From Trichodelitschia bisporula (Eukaryota > Ascomycota > Dothideomycetes > Phaeotrichales > Phaeotrichaceae): a stretch of 64,000 bases of DNA. Positions 55,405-64,000 of this stretch are shown piece by piece; positions within the stretch are counted from its first letter, which is position 1, and every line of letters begins with the position of its first letter. The stretch is taken from positions 791,793 through 855,792 of the forward strand of contig ML996697.1 in assembly GCA_010356995.1 (NCBI GenBank), read 5' to 3'. The notes beneath the pieces are model-generated. The model did no database searches. It was not told where the DNA came from and saw only the letters and a list, made by a program, of their open reading frames with translations. The translations under genes were made by a program, and so were the position numbers.

Positions 55405-56481
55405 ATGGACGGTAGACGGCATCCTCCCAGCTCCTTCCAGCAGCTGGAGAAGTTGGGCGAGGGGACATATGCGACGGTATGCATGTTGGTGATGTGAGGT
55501 GTATGCAACTAAGTGGCATAGGTGTTCAAAGGACGGAACAGGCAAACCGGCGAGTTCGTTGCGCTCAAGGAGATTCACCTGGATTCGGAAGAAGGCACGC
55601 CCAGCACGGCCATCCGCGAGATCTCCCTCATGAAGGAGCTCAAGCATGAGAATATTGTCTCACTGCACGACGTCATCCATACAGAGAACAAGCTCATGCT
55701 AGTCTTTGAGTATATGGACAAGGACCTTAAGAAGTACATGGACTCACGCGGCGAGCGGGGTGCCTTGGATGCTGTCACCATCAAGTCCTTCATGTGGCAG
55801 CTTCTCAAGGGTATTGCCTTCTGCCACGATAACCGCGTCCTGCACCGCGATCTCAAGCCGCAGAACCTGCTCATCAACACGAAAGGACAGCTCAAGCTGG
55901 CTGATTTCGGCCTTGCCCGCGCCTTTGGTATCCCGGTCAACACGTTCTCCAACGAAGTCGTCACGCTCTGGTACCGCGCGCCCGACGTCCTGCTGGGCAG
56001 CCGGACGTACAACACAAGCATCGACATCTGGAGCGCCGGCTGCATCATGGCCGAAATGTACTCCGGCCGGCCGCTCTTCCCAGGCACAACCAACGAGGAC
56101 CAGCTGCAGAAGATCTTCCGGCTGATGGGCACGCCCAGCGAGCGCAGCTGGCCCGGCCTCACCCAGTTCACAGAGTACAAGCCCAACTGGCCGGTGTTCG
56201 CGACGCAGGACCTGCGCAACATCCTGCCGCAGATCGACCCCATCGGCATCCAGCTGCTGACCAGCATGTTGCAGATGCGTCCGGACATGCGCGTGTCGGC
56301 CCAGGACGCCCTGCGTCATCCGTGGTTCAGCGAGTACACCATGGCGGAGGAGCAGCAGCGCATGCTGCGCGATATGGGCCGTCTTCCGCCGCCGCCGATA
56401 CAGATGGGTCAGCAGATGGGCCAGCAGGTTCAGCCGCCGCCTGTGCCTCACTATGCGATGAGCCAGCAGGCGTACCAATGA
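55405..56481 (+). CDS. pho85: cyclin-dependent kinase Pho85/PhoA type
   Basis: CDK that with Pcl-type cyclins controls phosphate response, glycogen use and polarity; PhoA in Aspergillus. Exons 55405-55476 and 55522-56481; 343 aa. Landmarks: [12 protein letters not shown] (Gly loop, with Tyr for inhibitory phosphorylation, interrupted by the intron exactly at T|V), [22 protein letters not shown] (the P-S-T-A-I-R-E helix that marks the Pho85 group instead of PSTAIRE of Cdc2), [34 protein letters not shown] (no phosphorylatable Thr at the Cdc2 T-loop position; Ser here, in T-F-S-N-E), and D-I-W-S-A-G-C-I. The C-terminal 45 residues are Gln/Pro-rich, as in other filamentous fungi. Confidence 0.97.
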
Positions 56482-56942
56482 GGGCTTTTTGTTGTTCATG
56501 CATAATATGGCGATCAGAGACGTTTTATGACCGAGTCTGGCTTTCTCTCCTTGCCATGGGTCTGGAGTTGGCGCGGGTGTTTAGGGCCTTTATGATAGTC
56601 TATGGCGATGCTGTAGTTCCTGCGGGACGCAACTGTTTCCGTCCATTGCAATGCCAACTGGTGTTTTGACGCTGTTCTGATGCTCGCTTGAATGTTGAGT
56701 GGGCGCGAGACGGTTTGTGGTTGCTTTTCCATGAAGTCCTGGCTGCCTGCCTTGATTGAGGAGAGTTGAGTGAGAACGGGCGCTACCTGCAGAGGCAAGT
56801 TGGCTTCGGTATTTATCCCGGGCGTACTGCATAACCGTCATAGGCAACAAGCAATAATGTCAACTTCACTCTCTGCTCAGTGGTGTTGATTCGCAAGCAT
56901 CTGGCATTAATTTCCCCCAGAGAGGTTATCCGGATCCATATC
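56482..56942. other. intergenic, convergent 3' ends
   Basis: Between the 3' ends of the pho85-type gene (+) and the sugar transporter (-). No feature recognised. Confidence 0.45.
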
Positions 56943-58801
56943 CTATGCGTGCATATCCTTCTCATCCACCGCCGTAACCCCCTCGCCCGCATGCACCACG
57001 ACATTCGTCTTGTGCAAACTAGTCTTGACCCGATTCCGGCTCTGGAATATCTCGGTCAACTCCTCCAACGTCCGCTGCTTCGTCTCGACGAAGAAAAAGT
57101 AGATGAATGTGAACTCGAACAGATCCCAGAATATGAAGAGGAAGTAGTACTTCCACCCCGCGCCCGTGAAGGCGATTTCTGTCACGAAGGTGTTGTAGAA
57201 GCCGGCGACGTTGACGAATAGGTTGTACATCCCCATCCCCTTCGCACGGCTCTCGTACCGCAGACACTCGACCGGGTAAAGGGCTTGCAGCGGCGTATAC
57301 CCGGCCGAAAACACAAACCCAAACAGGAATATAATAGCCACGATGGCCTGTGCCTGCTTCGGGTCGCGCGCTATGTACGCGCCCGCCTTTTTCGGATCCG
57401 GGGCCAGGTTCGTAGCGTTGAGCGCGCAGATAAGCGTGAAGAAAACGATGACGATGGCCGTGCTGACGAGGAGCTGTGGCCTCCGGCCCCATTTGTCCGT
57501 GAAGACGGCGCCGAAGACGGCGCCGCTGAAGGAGACGATGTTTTGCGCGCCGTTGTAGAGGAGTTGTTTGGACTTGCCTTTTACGCCGCTGCCTTCGAGC
57601 ATTTGGGGGTAGTAGTAGGAGACGGGGCCGTTGCCGGACCACTGCGGGGGTTAGGGTGGGGTTGGTATGGGGTGGGAAGGGGGGGAAGTACCTGGCCGAA
57701 AAATGCCATGGCGATGACGAGCATGGAGCGGTAGCGCACTTCGGGCGAGTTGAAGAGCTCACGGTAGTCCCACCAGCGCTTGTCGGACCCGGTGACGCTG
57801 ATGTCCTCGATCATCTCGCGGTACTGCAGCTGCACGACTGGGGCATTCCGATCTCCTTCGCCGTGGTAGAACGCCTATCCCCACATTAGCCCGCCATCAA
57901 TACACCACTCCCCCGCTCGCACACGCACCATAACATCCAACGCCTCCTCATGCCGATCATGCGCAATCAACCACCTGGGCGTCTCCGGCAAAAACGGCGT
58001 GCCCATACACACAATGCCCGAAAACACCATCTGCACCCAAATCGGAATACGCCACGCCATGGAGTCCGTCAGTTTCTGGGTCCCGTAGGGCACAAACGTG
58101 CCCGGCACGCCGCCGATGAACCAGAATGTGTTGAAGATGCCGGTGAGGATGCCGCGGTAGGCCGGGTGCGCCATTTCGCTGACGTAGGAGGGCCCCGCCG
58201 ATGCGGTGATTGCGACGCCGAAGCCGAGCATGAAGCGCCCGGCCATGAATTGGGCGAGGTTGCGGGAGGGCGCTTGGATGCAGGTCCCCAAGATGATGAT
58301 GAAGGAGCCGATGAACATGCCCCATTTGCGGCCTGCGGGGGAGGGGGGTTAGCTGGAGGCAGGATTGGGGGGGAGGGAGAATGAACCGCGGAAATCCGTC
58401 GCGGGACCGGCGAAGAAGGATCCTACGATGTTGCCGACGGTGTAGATGGCGTACACGATGCCGGTGGAGGGCGTGCCCTTGTCTTTCGGGAAGCCGAAGT
58501 AATCGCGGTATTGGTCGAGGGCGTTGATGCCGCCCATCAGACTGCCATCGTACCCGTTGATGCAGGAATTGAACGTCGCGACCAGGAGGCAGGCGTACAA
58601 CTGCGCCTATTAGCAGTGTGCTCGCGATGTTTCCGTCTGGGAAGGGCTGACGAGAAACATCCGCCTCGTCCACGGATTCGGCTTCTGCTTGCTGAGCACA
58701 TCCGCCAACGCCGCATTCTGCACCCCCTTAACCGTATCATGATCCTCTCCCTCATGCGGATGCACAATATGTCCCGCGCCGCCCTTCTCGTGAGCCGCCA
58801 T
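56943..58801 (-). CDS. sugar:H+ symporter (MFS, hexose/lactose permease type)
   Basis: Plasma-membrane sugar importer, 12 helices. Five exons on the minus strand: 58801-58652, 58606-58387, 58332-57923, 57874-57692, 57641-56943; 553 aa, usual length. Landmarks: Q-L-Y-A-C-L-L-V-A-T-F-N-S-C-I-N-G-Y-D-G-S-L-M-G-G (helix 1 with G-Y-D), D-F-R-G joined to R-K-W-G-M-F, A-G-R-F-M-L-G-F-G-V, Y-V-S-E-M-A-H-P-A-Y-R-G, P-E-T-P-R-W-L-I, the D-K-W-G-R-R-P loop, Y-P-V-E-C-L-R-Y-E-S-R-A-K-G, and F-V-E-T-K-Q-R-T-L-E-E-L near the end. The intron after exon 3 is placed at CGT|GTGCGA because only this phase gives F-Y-H-G-E-G-D-R-N-A-P; a tempting donor a few bases on breaks the frame. The second intron has a weak donor, GTTCAT. 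Confidence 0.94.
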
Positions 58802-59992
58802 TGCAACGTCAAAATCCTCAAGATGCTAAAATCGGGGATAGGGTAGGCTTCGCACTCAAAAGCGCAATGCCAGGCGTCTTTCGGAGTATTATACTCCCCC
58901 CATCCTACCCGGTTACCCAGAAAAAATGTCCCAAAAACGGCCTTTCGCGGGCACTGGCTAGATTGGGCGCGCCCGTGTTGCGGCGCTGGCTATCCCTGTC
59001 CTGAGTTCATACTTTTGACACGGGGTATATTGGCTTTGCGGGCCCGTCCCCGCCCGGCGTGAGGCCAGAGGGCCGGGTGCGGGGGTTGCAGCGTCAACGG
59101 TCTTTGGGCATATGCGCTGCGCAACCCGGTGCATGTCTGGTGTCCAGAGCGCTCTGGTGATGCTGGGCGATTGAATAAGCGGTATTTATATCTTCCTCTA
59201 ATTAGCGATGGGAGGAGGTAGGGGATTATCGTGCCTATGGACGGGCGGGGAATTGGTACAGTGCTGTATAATGGTTTAGTGCGGCGATGGAACGTTGAAG
59301 GGGTCTTTCGCATGGATGGCTTTGAGTGGTGGATTTGCGTTGTGTTCGGACCGCTATGTGATGCTCCGTCCGCCTTAATTGGGTTACGGTGTCACGGGAA
59401 ATCTGGAGGTAAGGCCTTCTTGTGAGTGTAGGGCATTCCTCAGGGGCCTCGGTTGAAGAGGCGGGATGGATGCACAACGTTGGGGGGCTGTTGGGGTGCA
59501 TGTCGGGTTGCATGCCATTGCCTGTGTACCGGCAGCAGGTAGATCTAGAATTGGCATGTTTACCGTTAAGGGCAGGAAGTGCCGTGCATACACGATGCCA
59601 GGTGAATGACTCTCCTAGACGTGAAGTGATGAGGAACGAGTAGATCAGATATCTCGCAACTCCTCATGGTGTGGAGGTGCTGGGTGCGCGGCTGTTCGGC
59701 CAATAGTATAGCACATCATAGGCGCCATCTGAACTTGCATCAGTCCAACTCCACAATTCTCCAACATCATATTTTCTAGTCCTCGTCTTTCTCTTCAACT
59801 GGAATCAATTAGGCACCTTGAAGTTGCTGCTGCGTGTATGGCCCTGTTGCTGGTCTTAGGCAAGGCGGACAGTGCGATGGTTCCACCCGTCTTCCATTCA
59901 TCGGCATGTACGATTTCAACCGAGGGAGCTCTGTCGACTGACCTGATGAAAGGTTGCAACGCATTATCAGCACCCTGGACTGGTGGCCTGAC
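58802..59992. other. intergenic
   Basis: Promoter of the sugar transporter on the left. No supportable gene. Confidence 0.45.
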
Positions 59993-60112
59993 GATGCTGA
60001 GCTTCCCTCTCGTGGCCTCACGCATTAACTGGCTCCCATCTCGTCGAGAGTCGATGTTGAGCTTCCCTCTCGTGGCTTCACGCATTAACTGGTTCCCATC
60101 TCGTCGAGAGTC
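59993..60112 (+). repeat. 60-bp tandem duplication
   Basis: Two copies, 59993-60052 and 60053-60112, starting GATGYTGAGCTTCCCTCTCG. Only three bases differ, and each is a C in copy 1 and a T in copy 2 on the + strand. The period is a multiple of three, so a 93-codon + ORF (59838-60119) contains a 20-residue unit twice, but I do not consider that ORF a proven gene. Confidence 0.9.
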
Positions 60113-62409
60113 GGCTTGAGCTCCACGCTGGTCTGCAGAAAGTCTCAGCCGTCACCAAGACCACATGGCAAAATCTGTGCGTGCAGCAGTGGCAGGAAAA
60201 TCTGTCAAACCGACCCCCCCCTTATATTCCACCGCGGCGCAGACTTCTGCATAGTAAGGCCGGGGGAGCCAGTGGGGAAGTGGCCAAGCGGTACATCGAC
60301 GAATGTATCACTTGGTCACTCCACTGAGGCCCAGAGACAATGTCCAAAGCCCTCCGGATAAAACACCGCCTCCGGGACGCCGGGAAAGGAGAGGGTTTTC
60401 ACATAGACACGCACATGGCGCGCGTGTTGAACTTTTTGCTCCTTCAAGCTTTTTTTTATATGCGTTGCGGGCCGCTGCAGGGGCGGGGGAAGGCGAGAGC
60501 GCGTACGGCGTGGTGGAGCGCCGCGGTCCGAATCCAGGGCGTAGCACTTGTTTTTGACCTTTTTTTGCCAGCAAACATGGAGATCGGTAGGCACAGTGGG
60601 TATTCATCCCACCCCGACGAGCTAGGGCTCAGAAGAACACGGTTTCGCCAGCACAGACGGGATCCAAGCCCGGAAACAAGGGGCCCCCCATCAAAATGAA
60701 CCCCAATGATCAACCCAGAGCAAAGTGCTCCCAAGCCGGGCCTCTGGCTTTCCACCGACCAAAATTGCAACACGCTGCGAACGTTAGGCCACCCCAATAT
60801 CAGCCTGGCCCCCCGACCTCCTCAGCTGGCCAATTACGTTCTCCCGTCATCGACGTCAAACGTCCACTGGAGATCCACGGCCCGTGCCGGATATGGACTA
60901 GACCTTCGAGCTTCCAACCTCACACCCCGTCCCATGTTCTCCCTCAACACTTCCCCTCTGCCGCCTCGTACACTCAGCCCTAACCCGCTCGCCTGTGCCG
61001 CGGCAGCCAACCGGCCAAGCGAGCTTTTTCGCAAGAAGCAGTCTTGTAAAGGGCAACATCGGGCCGGCCTCCCTCCCCGGTCCGCATCGTGTATTCCGAT
61101 TTATGCCAGTATCACTCCGCCCTCGACCCCGATCTCAGGCATCCAATTCATCCTCCCCCAGCTATCATGTTCGTCCCCTCAAAGCGCCTGGTCCATGCAC
61201 GCGCAGTGCGCGTAGCCGCACCCCATCGCGCCGAGGATGAACCTGTACCGCGTGAGCGGCTTCTTGTAAATGGAGTAGGTGCGGTCTGCGGTCTTCGAGA
61301 TGCAAGATGCGTGGGATGGGTGTGTGAAGGCTCTATCACTTTTTGCTAGACTAGGAGCTTGAATGATGGTGACTAGCGCACATTTTAATTGAATTGCTAG
61401 TGGACTGCCAGTGTGTTGACAGAGGCTGAGATGGACTTCTATGTATGTTTGCACATATATAAGAGTCGCGCCGAGCCGCGGCCTTGCGCCTGGAGCGACG
61501 AACACGCGGGTGTTCATCTGCAACGGGATAAAACATCTCGCTGCCCCCCCAGACCTATTGAGTCCCACTTGTCCAGTGGCCAGACCTCCTCATTGGCCAT
61601 TCATACCAGAGTTGTCCCATTCCGGCACCCGAGGCAATGGCAGAAAACGACGAAAGGTCGGGTTGTCCATGACCCGCTTTGACCCTTCCCAGGCGAACTC
61701 GGGAAACGAGATACCGTGGCTCGCTAAGGTACTCGCATTGCGAGCAGTCTTGAAACTTGCCGGTCTAGTCGGCGGGCGCACCAACCCTGATGGCCTGATG
61801 GGCGACTGCCACCCGCGCGGCTCGGAGACCGCACCACAAGGTCTTGAGGGAAAACGGGGGAAACAAACAGTGATGTATTGTTGTGGGGTGAAGCCTGCGG
61901 AAAATTACCTACGATACAGAACTGTGGGAATGCTAAGGCGCTGGCAGTGTCCTATGCACACCGCAACCGAACCGAAACCATGCCGCAAGTGGTAGGGTCG
62001 TATCCGGGGACAACGAAACCACGGTCACATGGCCTGGTACAGCCTCAACACAAGGCTATACTCAATTCCGGACGTGGATATATAGAGCGCCTGGCTATAT
62101 ATCGTGCCCCGAGCATATATAAGTGCTCGCATCGTTGCACAAGGACTTGAGAGATAAGATGCTATGTTCGCTGAGAAACTTCATGAACTGGGGAGTGTTA
62201 GCCTGAGCGAGCTTAGTTTGTGTTGAAGACCTTGATGGGCCAGCGTCTCTAAGCCACTCAGGGAGCACTCACATCCACAGCCTGGATGACAAGCGTGCAA
62301 GAACAGGCAAGACCAAAGACCGCCGCGGTGGCCTTCGGCGCGGGGGGGATGTTTGGCGGCGATCTCGCTCTGATCAAGGCGTGCCTTCTTCTGCCCCAGG
62401 ATTAGCAGT
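60113..62409. other. intergenic
   Basis: About 2.3 kb without a supportable gene. It has several short homopolymer T or A runs and a B-box-like GGTCCGAATCC near 60525 that does not fold into a tRNA. Confidence 0.4.
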
Positions 62410-63330
62410 GTGCGAGGAATAGAGGAAGAACGTACGGATTGGGATTCAGTCCAATCTCGTGTGGCGTGCCACTCCTCCCCGCAGCGTGTGCAGCTAAGCC
62501 ATTTGAAGGTGAGGAAGCAGTTCTGAGGTTCGGGGGATTCGGAGTTGGAGGTTGGTCGCCGCTCCAGCTCAATGGGGCAGACCGCGCGGAGAATCATTGC
62601 CTTTATTGCCATCATCAAGGTCGTTCGGAGTGACTGACGGGTAGAGGCGAGCCAATAGAGTGGGCGTAGACTCCTTAATCTCAACGTGGACGTCGTGGAT
62701 GGAATGGTCAATCAGCATGTCGTGGCACGTGACGGCGACCACGATACCAAGCTCAGCGGTAATAGAGTCAGGCGGAACTCCTATGAGGATGACGGGAGAG
62801 TGAGGTTTGTCTTCCGTGACGATGCGAACGGGCGTCATGGAGAATGCCCCGACACCCCTCCTCTCGAGACCACGAGCGTGATCGCGCCGGGTGCATCAGT
62901 ATGGACCCAACCTTGACGAAAACACAAGTCGGCAACATCGTTGCTTTTGTGAAATGGTACCATCTTTGACATAAGACCATGCTGCAGGAATGAAGTAGCT
63001 TCGCTGGTTAAGGCAGGACCAATGATCTCCTCCCAGATGGCAGTGAGGTCGTGAGAGCCGAACCGTCTACAAGGGTCGGGTTTGTCGACATCAGCCGCCT
63101 CTTTGCGCTTCCGACCTGGATCATCAATCCGAGAGTTGATCATCCGGTTGAGGTATATCTCCGAGACCCAGTTCTCCTGGAAAAGCGTAAGTCATGGCGC
63201 CCTGGACTGGAAATGAATATTATATGCATTTTCGAATCCATTCCAAGCTTCAACCACCGGGCCTTCGATTTCAGTTTCCAAGGTCGAGAGCGGTCAGGCG
63301 AATGGCCTCTTCTCAGATCTTGTTGACTGG
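62410..63330 (-). pseudogene. decayed gene of a conserved fungal unknown family
   Basis: The minus strand carries protein-like blocks in the right order but in different frames: I-E-G-P-V-V-E-A-W-N-G-F-E-N-A-Y-N-I-H, E-N-W-V-S-E-I-Y-L-N-R-M-I-N-S-R-I-D, I-W-E-E-I-I-G-P-A-L-T, H-S-P-V-I-L-I-G-V-P-P-D-S-I, H-D-V-H-V-E-I-K-E-S, and F-K-W-L-S-C-T-R-C-G-E-E-W. The segment P-V-I-L-I-G-V-P-P... D-V-H-V-E-I-K-E-S resembles a large family of uncharacterised filamentous-fungal proteins. Several breaks interrupt the frame and no intron set repairs them all by eye, so I read it as a broken host gene, not as an active one. The two-cysteine motif C-T-R-C-G-E-E-W could be half of a zinc site. Confidence 0.5.
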
Positions 63331-64000
63331 ACCACCTCGCATCTGGCCTTATATAATAAGGGGGTGTCTGAGAGTGTCTCGTGGTCTGCAAGGTTGTGCT
63401 GGGCCTTTTCCTCCCAATGGGCGGTTGACTGGGCTGGCTTGCACTTCCGGCTCATGTTGTCGTTCTCCTAGCTGTTGGGATCAATGACGTTATTGGGGGG
63501 AAATGGCATCGGTGAAAAATGGAGCAGAGAGGGAGTAGAGGCGCTCTAGTGTGCTGTGGAAGTTGAGAGTTTGGCGAGTTCGGAGAATTTTATTGTTGGT
63601 TCAGTTGGTAGTAGACGACCCCGCTTCTATATAACCTTTTCCGTTTGTCAGTCTCAAACGGGAAAGTGTGTGGCAGCCTTACAAATAAAGTTGCCGGGAA
63701 TGGCTCGCAACATTTTCGGTGCCCAGGCCCAAAGGGCCAGCACAGTACAGCAATGTTTCGTTGACATTGTCGATAGTGCTGGTGTCGTATGAAGTTGTGA
63801 AGAATCACTTGTTGAGCTGTAGGTATATAGAATGTTGACGAGATTTTGAGCGTCGTTTCAGATAAAGTTTGAGTGGTGGTTGATGTGGTGAGGTTGGAAA
63901 GTGGGGAAGAAGATGTGGAGTGGAAGAGTGTGGGGAAAAAGATGGAGAAGGCTGATGACGGTGGCGTGTATGCACAGCATGGGCCGTGTGCTCATTGGCG
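63331..64000. other. intergenic
   Basis: No supportable gene. TATATAAT-like sequence at about 63350-63358 might be a promoter element of either neighbour. Confidence 0.35.

Noticed and set aside
60470-60545. tRNA- or SINE-like B box (GGTCCGAATCC)
   Set aside because: The flanks do not form a T-stem, D-arm or acceptor stem, so it is a chance match.
1-64000. Biosynthetic gene cluster or transposon island
   Set aside because: No PKS, NRPS, terpene synthase, P450, transposase or reverse transcriptase; transporters and the zinc-cluster factor are scattered among housekeeping genes.

Overview
This is 64 kb of nuclear DNA from a filamentous ascomycete (Pezizomycotina). Dothideomycetes is my best guess, from gene content only. 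Evidence for the group: compact genes; introns of about 42-93 nt with GTRNGY donors and CTAAC-like branch sites just before the acceptor; a Zn2Cys6 regulator of the filamentous type; PhoA/Pho85-, Fhl1-, Pob3-, Snf7-, Arp1- and Ten1-type housekeeping proteins; and long gene-poor gaps. I see no transposase, reverse transcriptase, rRNA, CRISPR or bacterial operon.

Layout. 0-10 kb: an MFS drug transporter (+), a small secreted protein (-), the FACT subunit Pob3 (-), and a secreted protein with eleven DGGFPLP repeats ahead of a GlcG/HbpS-type domain (+). 10-20 kb: a Zn2Cys6 transcription factor (+), an Fhl1-like FHA/forkhead factor (+), and ESCRT-III Snf7 (-). 20-31 kb: a secreted Cys-rich protein with a Gly/Asn-rich middle (+), the CST subunit Ten1 (-), visible only after splicing, the centractin Arp1 (+), a long empty stretch, then a small DUF3602-type GRGGAGN protein (+). 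31-41 kb: a 2OG-Fe(II) oxygenase (+) with a 45-nt intron hidden in its frame, an unusual Ser/Thr kinase with repeats in front (+), an unknown Ser/Pro-rich protein (-), 6-phosphogluconolactonase (-), and a small acidic-tailed unknown (+). 41-46 kb: a tRNA-Lys(CTT) with an intron (-), then a tandem group of three loci. The second and third carry the interferon-induced 6-16/ISG12 (Ifi-6-16) signature; the first shares only a weaker resemblance. 46-59 kb: a coiled-coil protein (-), a polytopic MFS transporter (+), the cyclin-dependent kinase Pho85/PhoA (+), and a sugar/H+ symporter (-). 59-64 kb: almost empty, with a 60-bp tandem duplication and a decayed gene.

The housekeeping genes are not one pathway. 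They cover chromatin (Pob3), ribosomal-gene regulation (Fhl1), endosomes (Snf7), telomeres (Ten1), dynactin (Arp1), the pentose phosphate pathway and phosphate/cell-cycle signalling. The least ordinary part is the Ifi-6-16 group at 42.2-45.4 kb. Its largest member puts an Asn-Leu-Thr-Ser repeat array before the glycine-rich membrane module and a run of 11-residue amphipathic repeats after it. The DGGFPLP repeat/HbpS protein comes second. Many genes also run from C-rich to G-rich along the coding strand.
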